From JBPYCR01 sp051846915 (GTDB lineage: Bacteria > Bacillota > Bacilli > Bacillales > Amphibacillaceae): 25,634 nucleotides of DNA. This document shows positions 1-7,952 of this stretch, in pieces (position 1 is the first letter of the stretch; every line of letters begins with the position of its first letter). The stretch is from the NCBI RefSeq assembly GCF_051846915.1, contig NZ_JBPYCR010000045.1, positions 1-25,634 on the forward strand, written 5' to 3'. The position numbers and the translations under genes are program-made. The notes below the pieces were generated by a model, which made no database searches, was not told the origin of the DNA, and saw only the letters and a list, made by a program, of their open reading frames with translations.

Positions 1-352
1 CGTGTCTCAGTCCCAGTGTGGCCGATCACCCTCTCAGGTCGGCTACGCATCGTTGCCTTGGTAGGCTGTTATCCTACCAACTAGCTAATGCGCCGCAGGC
101 CCATCTGCAAGTGACAGCTAATGCCGCCTTTTACCGAGCAATCAGGAGATTACTCGGATCATCCGGTATTAGCTCGCGTTTCCGCGAGTTATCCCGGTCT
201 TGCAGGCAGGTTGCCTACGTGTTACTCACCCATCCGCCGCTCGTTCCACAGGCTTCCTCCCGAAGGATTCCGCCTGCTTCCCGCGCTCGACTTGCATGTA
301 TTAGGCACGCCGCCAGCGTTCGTCCTGAGCCAAGATCAAACTCTCCATAAAA
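1..352 (-). rRNA. 16S ribosomal RNA, 5' part only
   Basis: The minus strand reads from a GAGAGTTTGATC start near 346 into classic 16S landmarks: GGCTCAGGACGAACG, CATGCAAGTCGAG, and, at the left edge, ACTGGGACTGAGACACG. Only about the first 350 nt are present; the gene continues past position 1. The mature 5' end is placed at about 352 by analogy with B. subtilis and may be off by several bases. The V1 region (GCGGGAAGCAGGC) looks like Oceanobacillus/Virgibacillus-type Bacillaceae, which is an impression without alignment. An oddity is GATCTTGGCTC where most bacteria have GATCATGG or GATCCTGG (see findings). Confidence 0.97.
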
Positions 353-587
353 GTTTGTGCGATGATTAACACCGGTTAATCACCTTTATATCTTAGCTTG
401 TTTCATTTATAGTCAGCTTCCTTAATAGAAAGATCTGACTTGTAGAGGAAAAACACGGAGGTGTTTTTCACTCTGACATACGAGTTGTTTTGTTCAGTTT
501 TCAAGGAGCAACTTTTCAAATATACCATGTTATGAGATTACTGTCAACAATTATTTCGTTCCTTAATTGTTCTTTATAGAAACGAAA
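353..587 (-). other. rRNA leader between tRNA-Ile and 16S
   Basis: This 235-bp spacer between the tRNA-Ile gene and 16S contains no gene. It holds a boxA antitermination element (annotated separately). It also holds a perfect 8-bp hairpin at 448-467 (AAAAACAC, loop GGAG, GTGTTTTT) that probably belongs to the processing leader of pre-16S rRNA. No strong promoter was found here, so 16S is probably co-transcribed with the tRNAs upstream, though a promoter missed by eye cannot be excluded. Confidence 0.6.
496..510 (-). promoter_or_regulatory. rrn boxA antitermination element
   Basis: The minus strand reads TGCTCCTTGAAAACT, one base from the Bacillus rrn boxA as I recall it (TGCTCTTTGAAAACT). 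It lies about 145 nt upstream of the 16S 5' end, as expected for the NusB/NusE-binding signal in the leader RNA. Confidence 0.75.
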
Positions 588-661
<74 letters not shown>

Positions 662-682
662 CTATCATAAATAATGTAATTT

Positions 683-756
683 TGGAGCGGGTGATGGGGA
701 TCGAACCCACGACATCAGCTTGGAAGGCTGAGGTTTTACCACTAAACTACACCCGC
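683..756 (-). tRNA. tRNA-Gly (TCC)
   Basis: The gene has acceptor GCGGGTG paired to CACCCGC, anticodon TCC in the loop CTTCCAA, and T arm GGGTTCGATCC. The 3' CCA is encoded. It is 74 nt including CCA and is the seventh of eight genes in the cluster. Confidence 0.97.
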
Positions 757-854
757 AAATTATAAAAAAATGAAATTGATTTAACTAGCTGTCATTTGAA
801 GCAACGTTTCTTAGTATAACACAGCTAAATTATCGACGCAAGCATTTATTTCGA

Positions 855-937
<83 letters not shown>

Positions 938-1051
938 ATTTATTAAATAAATTGCAAGATGGCTGATCATTTATCGAACTTTCACGCCACAATAAATGGA
1001 AGTTAAATTTATACTCATCCTTAAAACAAGTTACAGATCATTAAAGAAAAG

Positions 1052-1124
1052 TGAGCCATACAGGAATCGAACCTGTGACCCTCTGATTAAAAGTCAGATG
1101 CTCTACCGACTGAGCTAATGGCTC
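1052..1124 (-). tRNA. tRNA-Lys (TTT)
   Basis: The gene has acceptor GAGCCAT paired to ATGGCTC, D arm AGCTCAGTCGGTAGAGC, anticodon TTT in the loop CTTTTAA, and T arm CAGGTTCGATTCCTG. CCA is not encoded. It is 73 nt long. Confidence 0.97.
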
Positions 1125-1136
1125 CTTTTAAATACA

Positions 1137-1211
1137 TGGCTGGGCTACCAGGATTCGAACCTGGGAATAACGGGACCAAAACCCGTTGCCTTACCGCTTG
1201 GCTATAGCCCA
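1137..1211 (-). tRNA. tRNA-Gln (TTG)
   Basis: The gene has acceptor TGGGCTA paired to TAGCCCA, anticodon TTG in the loop TTTTGGT, and T arm CCAGGTTCGAATCCTGG. CCA is encoded. It is 75 nt including CCA. Confidence 0.97.
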
Positions 1212-1317
1212 ACAAAAAAGTATCGTGACTATAAAATGCGTAAAGGATCCGCCTCAAACCAAGGAACAATCCTCTACGACCAAACTACCCACCAAAACAC
1301 ATTGCATTCAAAATGGA

Positions 1318-1389
1318 TGACCCGTACGGGATTCGAACCCGTGATACCGCCGTGAAAGGGCGGTGTCTTAACCACTTGACCAACGGGCC
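1318..1389 (-). tRNA. tRNA-Glu (TTC)
   Basis: The gene has acceptor GGCCCGT paired to ACGGGTC, anticodon TTC in the loop CTTTCAC, and T arm ACGGGTTCGAATCCCGT. After the discriminator A comes TCCA and not CCA, so CCA is not encoded in register. Confidence 0.96.
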
Positions 1390-1396
1390 ATATAAA

Positions 1397-1486
1397 TGGC
1401 GGAGAAGGAGGGATTTGAACCCTCGCGCCGCATAACGACCTATGCCCTTAGCAGGGGCACCTCTTCAGCCACTTGAGTACTTCTCC
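1397..1486 (-). tRNA. tRNA-Ser (GCT)
   Basis: This is a 90-nt class II tRNA. It has acceptor GGAGAAG paired to CTTCTCC, anticodon GCT within CCCTGCTAAGGG, a long variable arm, discriminator G and an encoded CCA. Confidence 0.97.
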
Positions 1487-1490
1487 GTAA

Positions 1491-1565
1491 TGGCTCCACA
1501 GGTAGGATTCGAACCTACGACCGATCGGTTAACAGCCGATAGCTCTACCACTGAGCTACTGTGGA
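1491..1565 (-). tRNA. tRNA-Asn (GTT)
   Basis: The gene has acceptor TCCACAG paired to CTGTGGA, anticodon GTT in the loop CTGTTAA, and T arm TAGGTTCGAATCCTA. CCA is encoded. It is the first gene of the tRNA cluster; the order Asn-Ser-Glu-Gln-Lys-Leu matches my recollection of the B. subtilis trnS cluster, which also follows ydcK. Confidence 0.97.
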
Positions 1566-1624
1566 ATAATTATACTAAATTCCAATAAGATATGTGTTGG
1601 CACCCATTCTGATGGCACTCGATC

Positions 1625-1653
1625 ATTGTATTCAACAACACTATCAATGTTAA
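1625..1653 (-). promoter_or_regulatory. Candidate sigma-A promoter for tRNA/rRNA operon
   Basis: The minus strand has TTAACA (1653-1648), a 17-bp spacer and TACAAT (1630-1625). Each hexamer is one mismatch from consensus. It sits about 60 bp upstream of tRNA-Asn, the first gene of the cluster. Confidence 0.55.
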
Positions 1654-2253
1654 GGCTATACTTCAAGATAACCCAATGATTACTGCAGAGTTATTTCAAC
1701 CGTTATAATACAACTCATTCGTGCAACGTTATTTAAGCTCCTGCATTAAAAACAAAGTGTTTCATATTCTCTTCAACGTAAATGACTTGCCGATACCTAA
1801 GTTATTTTCGAAAGGAAAGTCAGCATAAATAATGACAACAAAAAATAGATTACAACATCTTATGACAAAAGTCAATCACATTTCAATTAAAATTTCGATC
1901 TAATTTCGATCTATTGAGATATTCCGTGCATCACCGTAGATCGATGCAAGATCTCGACTTAGTTTCCAGTTAATAATGAGCTTAGTTCGCGACACCATGT
2001 CGCAAAGCAGTACTAGCATTCTCTGCGCCGAACCTCAGACAGCCGCGCAAAAAAAGTGTTTATATCTTATATGGTTTAACCGTAAACAGTAATATAAACA
2101 AATTAAAAGTAATTCTGCATAAAATGCATATGCATTTCAAGTGCTTATATAATTTAACATGGAAGGTTGGAGAACGTCAACGATTTTAACTAATCAATAA
2201 AAACATTTTATATAACCGTATTTACATCCCGAAACCATCTTACCCTGAAAAAA
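1654..2253. other. Intergenic region, no gene seen
   Basis: This 600-bp AT-rich stretch lies between the tRNA promoter and ydcK. I see no convincing ORF, SD or RNA gene. Small landmarks are a tandem duplication of AATTTCGATCT near 1889-1912, a hairpin with stem TGCATC/GATGCA near 1926-1947, a GCGAC/GTCGC hairpin near 1989-2003, and a perfect palindrome AAATGCATATGCATTT at 2122-2137. Confidence 0.5.
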
Positions 2254-2709
2254 TCACACCTTGTATAGTTTCCCACGACATTTACCGCATCGATATTTTT
2301 TTACATTTATAATCCGAATCCTCTTATACTCATGTTTGCATTGTTTGCATAGATATATATGCTTATGTCTATTCATTTCAGATGGCAGTGGGGTGCAATA
2401 CCTCGGTGAATTGGTCTTCTTCAGTAGTCGTTTGAATTCAGCATCACCATGTTTATACCCCTTCCCAGCAATATGCAGATGATAGTGGCATAGCTCATGT
2501 TTAATAATGCCAACAAATTCTTTCTCATCCATCTCAGTTGCATACTTAGGGTTCAACTCAATTGTCTTTCTGGCGGGGATATACCGTCCACCTGTTGTAC
2601 GTAGCCGTTTATTAAAAATCACTTTGTGCTGAAAAGGTATATGAAAAAACTCCATAGATAATGAGTTTACCAGTTTATACAGGGCTTCTTCTTTAATTGT
2701 GTCCATCAT
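2254..2709 (-). CDS. ydcK: SprT-like zinc metalloprotease-fold protein
   Basis: This 151-residue protein has the SprT-like architecture. An N-terminal region ends in a zinc-binding HELCHYH motif (HExxH type, about residues 91-97). It is followed by a C-terminal zinc ribbon with two CxxC pairs (CKQC near 116-119 and CGKC near 136-139). Length and layout match B. subtilis YdcK (about 150 aa), which also sits between tex and a tRNA cluster. The family is related to eukaryotic SPRTN/Spartan, but no substrate or confirmed protease activity is known to me for the bacterial proteins. Two consecutive ATG codons begin the ORF. An AGGA a few bases upstream suits either, slightly favouring the second (2706). 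The gene stands alone, with the catalase divergent on its upstream side. Confidence 0.93.
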   Translation of the reverse strand: MMDTIKEEALYKLVNSLSMEFFHIPFQHKVIFNKRLRTTGGRYIPARKTIELNPKYATEMDEKEFVGIIKHELCHYHLHIAGKGYKHGDAEFKRLLKKTNSPRYCTPLPSEMNRHKHIYLCKQCKHEYKRIRIINVKKYRCGKCRGKLYKV

Positions 2710-3190
2710 TGAATCCTGCCTTTACTTATGTACAAGTAATCTTATCATAATGATAATAACTTTTGAAATGTTTCATATGTATACCTATAGAGTAGTTGTT
2801 CGAAAATCCCATGTAAAATCACTTTAAAAAATGAGTTACATTTGCAATCTCATTATCCACAGATAAGTCTTCACTACCACCAAACCGTTCGTCTCTATGA
2901 CTTGAGCCTGAATTTCATTATTATCTACTCTATTTGAATGCGCTCATAAAACAACTTTTAAGTCACTTGCTGAAACTGATATAAATGGTAGTTATAAAGT
3001 TTACTACTCACGGAACAGTTCTATTATTATCATTTAGAGTTTGTTAATTGATAATATAGATCGGAAGTATTGGTAATAAAAATACATACCTCTTTATATA
3101 ATTACTTCCAGAATGTCGAATTTGACAATGTATTATGTTTAATTAATACTATCAATCTATATTTATAGTAATCTAATTATTTATATGATA
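2710..3190. other. Intergenic region between ydcK and katA
   Basis: This ~480-bp very AT-rich divergent intergenic region should contain the promoters of both flanking genes, but no unambiguous sigma-A pair stands out. A TTGACA at 3122-3127 has no good -10 at 17 bp. An exact TTATCCACA (consensus DnaA box) occurs at 2853-2861; a single copy is not meaningful alone. Confidence 0.4.
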
Positions 3191-3205
3191 TTATAATAAT
3201 TACAT
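3191..3205 (+). promoter_or_regulatory. Putative PerR box upstream of katA
   Basis: TTATAATAATTACAT matches the PerR box consensus TTATAATNATTATAA at 12 of 14 defined positions. It ends about 11 bp before the katA ribosome-binding site. In B. subtilis the vegetative catalase is repressed by the peroxide sensor PerR through such a box. The region is AT-rich, which raises the chance of a fortuitous match. Confidence 0.55.
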
Positions 3206-3228
3206 TTAATAATTTAGGAGGTATCTTT

Positions 3229-4719
3229 ATGAGTAAAAAAAATCACGAGAATAAAAAGAGACTGACGACTGCTGCGGGTGCACCAGTACCCGACTATGAA
3301 AATTCAATTACTGCCGGCCCACGTGGACCAATGCTTCTTCAGGATGTTTGGTTCCTGGAAAAATTGGCCCACTTTGACAGAGAGGTTATTCCGGAACGAA
3401 GAATGCATGCAAAAGGGTCTGGTGCATATGGAACGTTTACCGTCACACATGACATTACAAAATATACGAAAGCAAAAATTTTCTCAGAGATTGGCAAACA
3501 AACCGATATATTCCTTCGTTTTTCAACAGTTGCGGGAGAACGGGGCGCTGCAGATGCTGAACGCGATATTCGTGGTTTTGCCATGCGCTTCTATACAGAT
3601 GAAGGAAACTGGGATCTAGTCGGAAACAATACACCAGTATTCTTTTTCAGAGATCCATTGCTTTTCCCGGATTTAAACCACGCTGTAAAACGCGACCCAC
3701 GCACAAACATGCGGGACGCTAATAACAATTGGGATTTTTGGACCTCCTTACCCGAAGCCTTGCATCAAGTAACGATTATTATGAGCGAACGCGGTATTCC
3801 AAAATCATATCGCCATATGCACGGATTTGGCAGCCATACATTTAGCATGATTAATGAAGATAACGAGCGTGTATGGGTTAAATTTCACATGCGCAGTCAA
3901 CAAGGGATCGATAATTTAACGGATGAGGAAGCAGAAGACCTTGTTGGCGCCGATCGCGAAAGTCATCAAAGGGACTTATATAACACAATTGAAGATGGAA
4001 ACTATCCTAAATGGAAAATGTACATCCAAGTTATGACCGAAGAAGAAGCAAATAATATGCCGTACAACCCATTTGATTTGACAAAAGTATGGTATAAAAA
4101 AGATTTTCCTTTAATCGAAGTTGGGGAGTTTGAGCTTAATAAAAATCCGGACAACTATTTTGCTGAAGTAGAGCAGGCCGCTTTTACACCAGCCAACGTC
4201 GTACCAGGAATTAGCTTTTCACCAGATAAAATGTTGCAAGGAAGACTGTTTTCCTACGGGGATGCACAGCGTTATCGTTTAGGTGTGAATCACCATCAAA
4301 TACCGGTAAACCAACCAAAATGCCCATACCACAGTTTTCATCGGGATGGTGCAATGCGAGTTGACGGAAACCATGGAAGTCTCCTGCATTACGGGCCGAA
4401 TAGCTACGGTGAATGGAAGGATCAACCAGAACATAAAGAGCCTCCACATCCGATTTACGGAGATGGTGACCGTTGGAACTTCAGAGAAGATGATGATAAC
4501 TATTTTGAGCAACCCGGTAAATTGTTTAATCTAATGAACGAAGAACAAAAACAGCTTTTATTTGAAAATACGGCAAGAAATATGCGAGGTGCAGAAAGAT
4601 TTATTAAAATTCGCCATATTGGCCATTGCTACAAAGCTGACCCGGCTTATGGTGAAGGAGTAGCAAAAGCACTTGGAATTTCCATGAGTGAAGTAGAAGC
4701 AGCAAGCGATAAAGAATAG
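3229..4719 (+). CDS. katA: Catalase (monofunctional haem catalase)
   Basis: This 496-aa small-subunit haem catalase disproportionates hydrogen peroxide to water and oxygen. The distal catalytic His is His60 in RMHAKGSGAYG. The family motif FSTVAGERGAADAERD follows near 98-113. The catalytic Asn lies in GNNTP (about 132-136), and the proximal haem-ligand Tyr343 lies in RLFSYGDAQRYRLG. Length is normal for small-subunit enzymes (about 480-505 aa), and there is no C-terminal flavodoxin-like domain and no signal peptide, so it is cytoplasmic. The start is supported by AGGAGG seven to eight bases upstream. It is transcribed opposite to ydcK, and convergently with tex across a shared terminator. 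The PerR-like box just upstream suggests peroxide induction; I saw no sigma-B promoter. Confidence 0.97.
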   Translation: MSKKNHENKKRLTTAAGAPVPDYENSITAGPRGPMLLQDVWFLEKLAHFDREVIPERRMHAKGSGAYGTFTVTHDITKYTKAKIFSEIGKQTDIFLRFSTVAGERGAADAERDIRGFAMRFYTDEGNWDLVGNNTPVFFFRDPLLFPDLNHAVKRDPRTNMRDANNNWDFWTSLPEALHQVTIIMSERGIPKSYRHMHGFGSHTFSMINEDNERVWVKFHMRSQQGIDNLTDEEAEDLVGADRESHQRDLYNTIEDGNYPKWKMYIQVMTEEEANNMPYNPFDLTKVWYKKDFPLIEVGEFELNKNPDNYFAEVEQAAFTPANVVPGISFSPDKMLQGRLFSYGDAQRYRLGVNHHQIPVNQPKCPYHSFHRDGAMRVDGNHGSLLHYGPNSYGEWKDQPEHKEPPHPIYGDGDRWNFREDDDNYFEQPGKLFNLMNEEQKQLLFENTARNMRGAERFIKIRHIGHCYKADPAYGEGVAKALGISMSEVEAASDKE

Positions 4720-4775
4720 TTTGAAATATATATTCGGTATGGACGAGGGTTAGAATCATTGACTTTGTGTTGAAG

Positions 4776-4831
4776 ACAAAAACGGCGGCATGTGCAAGTT
4801 TTTCCACTTGCGCATACTGCCGTTTATTTTT
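4776..4831. terminator. Bidirectional terminator between katA and tex
   Basis: A long imperfect hairpin has outer stem AAACGGC (4780-4786) paired with GCCGTTT (4819-4825) and an inner near-perfect arm GTGCAAGT/ACTTGCGC around loop TTTTCC. U-rich tracts flank both sides, so it can serve convergent katA and tex transcription. Confidence 0.85.
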
Positions 4832-4843
4832 CATATAGAAAAT

Positions 4844-7021
4844 TTACGCTTTTTCGCTTTGGACCATAGAAAGAGCAACTCTGCCCCGGTCAACATCCAC
4901 ATCTTCTACCCAAACAGTAACAACGTCTCCTACAGAAGCAATATCCATTGGGTGTTTAACAAACTTGTTTGCCATTTTAGAAATATGAACTAGCCCGTCT
5001 TGTTTCACCCCGATATCAACGAAGACACCAAAGTCAACGACATTTCGTACCGTTCCTTGCATTTCCATACCCGGCTCCAAATCTTCAAGCGCCAAAATAT
5101 TTTGTTTTAGCAGTGGTTGCGGAAATTCATCGCGCGGGTCACGCTCTGGACGGCTAAGTGCAGCCATTATATCTTTTAGGGTCGGCACACCTACCCCCAG
5201 CTTTTCCACCATTTCTTTTTCGTTCACCATATTCAGTTTCTCTCGCAAAATTTCCGATCCAATATCATCCAATTCACAGTCGAGCATTTTCAGCAATGTT
5301 TTAGTATGCTGATAACTTTCTGGGTGGATTGGGGTACGATCCAGCGGGTTATCTCCGTCCAATATACGTAAAAAACCAATCCCTTGCTCATATGTTTTCG
5401 GTCCTAATCTCGGAATCTTTTTTAATTGTTTCCGATTCGAGAACTTCCCCTGCTCATTTCTTGCGGCAACAATATTATTGGCAATCGTTTTACTTAATCC
5501 CGATACATGGTGCAACAACGAAACAGAAGCTGTATTGACATTAACTCCAACTTGGTTCACCGCTGTTTCCACAACAAAATCAAGTGAATGGTTTAGTTCT
5601 TTTTGACTGACATCATGCTGATATTGACCTACACCTATGGACTTTGAATCAATTTTCACAAGTTCGGCAAGTGGGTCTTGCACCCGTCTAGCAATGGAAA
5701 TAGCACTTCTTTCTTCTACTTCTAAATCCGGAAATTCCTCACGAGCAAGAGCAGATGCAGAATATACACTCGCCCCAGCTTCATTAACAATGATATAAGG
5801 AACATTAATGTCGTGTTTCGTAATGACATCTGCAATAAATTGTTCTGTCTCTCTCGATGCCGTTCCATTACCAATCGCAATTAATTCAATATCATATTTT
5901 TCAATGAGTTCCATGACAACCTTTTCTGCCCCTGCAACATCATTTCTTGGGGCCGTCGGGTATATCACATTAATGGCATGCATCTTGCCTGTTTCATCGA
6001 CCACAGAAAGCTTACAACCTGTTCGAAATGCAGGATCGACTCCCAAAACAGTCCGCCCCTTTAACGGGGGTTGCAGTAATAGGTTTTTCAAGTTTTCACC
6101 GAAAACCGCAATCGCTTGTTCTTCTGCCTTTTCCGTTAACCCATTTCGAATTTCTCTTTCAATGGACGGTTGGATAAGTCGTTTGTAGCTGTCGAAAATA
6201 GCCTCTTCTAAAATATTCTTTATAGATGCTTCCGTTCTGTCTTTGACTACTTTATGTTGTAAGTAATCTGTAATTCGTTCTGTCGGGGATTGTACGGCAA
6301 CCCGAAGCACATTTTCTTTTTCCCCGCGATTAATCGCTAAAATGCGGTGGGAAACCATTGTTCGAATTGCTTCCTCGTATTCATAATACATCTTATAAAC
6401 GCCTTTTTCGTCCTCGACATCTTTTTTCAATTCGGTTTGAATGGTTCCACGCTTAAATGTTTCTTCACGGATATATTCACGATACGTTGCGTCGTCGGAA
6501 ATCCACTCCGCTATAATATCATTCACACCGCCCAATACATCTTCCACCGTATGTAACTCATGCTCTTCAGACAAGTAACTTTTTGCCTCTTCTTGAAGTG
6601 AAAAAGATATTTGTTGTTCCCACACGCTTTCTGCCAGCGGTTCCAATCCTTTTTCCTTTGCAATCGTTGCTTTCGTTCGCCGTTTTTGTTTATATGGGCG
6701 ATACAGATCTTCCACACGTTGTAATTGTGTAGCTTCATTAATCGCTGTGGATAATTCATCCGTCAATTTTCCCTGCTCATCGATCAAACGAATGACTTCT
6801 TCTTTTCTCTCAGCCAAGTTCGTAGCATACTGCCACTTATCCTGAATTAATTTGATTTGCACTTCATCGAGCCCACCGGTTGCTTCCTTACGGTAACGGG
6901 CGATAAATGGTACGGTGTTACCCTCATCCATTAGAGCAATCACTGTATCAACTGTTTTTCGATTAACACTTGCTTCTTTCGCTACCCAATGGGTAATCTC
7001 TTCATTTAGTTGCGCTTGCAC
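4844..7021 (-). CDS. tex: Tex family S1 RNA-binding protein
   Basis: This 725-aa protein has the full-length Tex architecture. An N-terminal helical/HTH region contains VPFIARYRKEATGGLDE near 37-53. A YqgF/RNase H-like domain contains TVLGVDPAFRTGCKL near 325-340. Tandem helix-hairpin-helix motifs contain SGLSKTIANNIVAARNEQG and PRLGPKTYEQ near 505-550. A C-terminal S1 domain contains GMEMQGTVRNVVDFGVFVDIG near 645-665. Tex binds nucleic acid and is linked to transcription and RNA processes; B. subtilis YdcI is the orthologue by position. The start codon is GTG at 7021, with AAGGAGGT seven bases upstream. The gene follows the sigB-operon terminator, so it is probably transcribed separately. 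Confidence 0.96.
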   Translation of the reverse strand: MQAQLNEEITHWVAKEASVNRKTVDTVIALMDEGNTVPFIARYRKEATGGLDEVQIKLIQDKWQYATNLAERKEEVIRLIDEQGKLTDELSTAINEATQLQRVEDLYRPYKQKRRTKATIAKEKGLEPLAESVWEQQISFSLQEEAKSYLSEEHELHTVEDVLGGVNDIIAEWISDDATYREYIREETFKRGTIQTELKKDVEDEKGVYKMYYEYEEAIRTMVSHRILAINRGEKENVLRVAVQSPTERITDYLQHKVVKDRTEASIKNILEEAIFDSYKRLIQPSIEREIRNGLTEKAEEQAIAVFGENLKNLLLQPPLKGRTVLGVDPAFRTGCKLSVVDETGKMHAINVIYPTAPRNDVAGAEKVVMELIEKYDIELIAIGNGTASRETEQFIADVITKHDINVPYIIVNEAGASVYSASALAREEFPDLEVEERSAISIARRVQDPLAELVKIDSKSIGVGQYQHDVSQKELNHSLDFVVETAVNQVGVNVNTASVSLLHHVSGLSKTIANNIVAARNEQGKFSNRKQLKKIPRLGPKTYEQGIGFLRILDGDNPLDRTPIHPESYQHTKTLLKMLDCELDDIGSEILREKLNMVNEKEMVEKLGVGVPTLKDIMAALSRPERDPRDEFPQPLLKQNILALEDLEPGMEMQGTVRNVVDFGVFVDIGVKQDGLVHISKMANKFVKHPMDIASVGDVVTVWVEDVDVDRGRVALSMVQSEKA

Positions 7022-7307
7022 GAATAGACCTCCTTCACATACGTGTTTATTTTATCAAAGATTAGGTTCATTTCCTACTTTCAATTAAAAAGAAGGCGTT
7101 TTAGGTGATAGATATTACCGAATATTAGTTTGGGTTCAATTAGTAGCACTGTAGAAAGGAGATATAAATTTGTTGGCGTGTAGTTATTTTGCTGTCAAGT
7201 GGGGTTGAGGCTTTCACTTGTAGTACTCATCAAATGACGAGCGTTTCAACCGAATCACGAGCTACTTTTAAATTTTTAAACTAAGATTTGATGACATTTT
7301 ATAAAAC
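7022..7307. other. Intergenic region tex-rsbX
   Basis: These 286 bp separate tex from the sigB-operon terminator and should contain the tex promoter on the minus strand. I could not settle on one: TTGAAA near 7080 has no good -10 at 17 bp. No gene is evident. On the plus strand, AAAGGAG precedes a 12-codon TTG-started frame (7170-7208) that I do not consider a gene. Confidence 0.4.
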
Positions 7308-7349
7308 AAAAAATAGACAGTTCACTCCAGCATAACTGTCTATTTTTTC
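7308..7349 (-). terminator. Terminator of the sigB operon
   Basis: A perfect 15-bp hairpin, AAAAAATAGACAGTT with an 11-nt loop and AACTGTCTATTTTTT, begins immediately after the rsbX stop codon. It ends in a T run on the minus strand. The symmetrical A/T tracts would also permit termination on the plus strand. Confidence 0.9.
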
Positions 7350-7952
7350 TTATTCTACTTCTTCATAATGCATTGCAATTAACGTCGTGTCATCGTCCCT
7401 TTTTTCTTTGCTTTGTGCAGCATACATCTCTGTCACTTTCGTAACATTCTGGGTGATAAAATAATCTTGTGACAGTTCTTTATCCAGTACACCATCTGAA
7501 AACATAAAAAAAGTCATTTCAGGTTCCAAATTTTTACGTATTACTTTGAACGGTCGCTTATATCCTGACAGGTAGCCGGATTTCGGTATATTGCGTTCCT
7601 TTTTTGTATTTGTTACTGTCATAATGCCAATATTTCCGATCGATGAATATGTATAAATTTGCGCTTTAAAATCGAGCTTAAGAATCCCCAATACAACTCC
7701 GCGTTTTCCAAATAACTGGCGATTGCTGTGCTTTATTAATGAATCGACTGTCACATGAATGTTTTCTTTAATAATGTTAATGACGATTTCGGCTGATTCC
7801 TGCGCTTCCTCACCACTGCCTAGCCCGTCCACCAATACACATAAAAATTCATTGTCTGTTTCTTTATAAAAATAGCTGTCACCGCAGTAAACATTATCTT
7901 TTTTTGGTTTTTGATAGACGGAAACCTTTACTGCACCTTTCCGTTTACTCAA
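7350..7952 (-). CDS. rsbX: RsbX, phosphoserine phosphatase of the stressosome
   Basis: This 200-aa PPM/PP2C-type phosphatase is the last gene of the sigB operon. RsbX dephosphorylates RsbS-P and RsbR-P and so resets the environmental stress arm. Metal-binding PPM motifs are visible: VYCGDSYF (near 21-28), LCVLVDGLGSGEEA (near 37-50), MFSDGVLD (near 148-155), and RDDDTTLIA near the C-terminus. The start is TTG at 7952, overlapping the sigB stop in the 4-nt string TTGA. Only a weak GGGTG-type SD is present, so translation is probably coupled to sigB. Length agrees with B. subtilis RsbX (199 aa). Confidence 0.94.
   Translation of the reverse strand: MSKRKGAVKVSVYQKPKKDNVYCGDSYFYKETDNEFLCVLVDGLGSGEEAQESAEIVINIIKENIHVTVDSLIKHSNRQLFGKRGVVLGILKLDFKAQIYTYSSIGNIGIMTVTNTKKERNIPKSGYLSGYKRPFKVIRKNLEPEMTFFMFSDGVLDKELSQDYFITQNVTKVTEMYAAQSKEKRDDDTTLIAMHYEEVE

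Noticed and set aside
18..369. Plus-strand frames of 110 and 82 codons at the left edge
   Set aside because: They are antisense to the 16S rRNA gene.
2853..2861. Exact DnaA box TTATCCACA (also on the minus strand at 6746-6754 inside tex)
   Set aside because: Isolated single copies 4 kb apart, one inside a coding gene; too few to suggest an origin or a cluster.
7170..7208. TTG-started 12-codon frame behind AAAGGAG on the plus strand
   Set aside because: It is very short, has no recognisable downstream gene to regulate, and its start codon is weak; a chance SD in an AT-rich gap is more likely.
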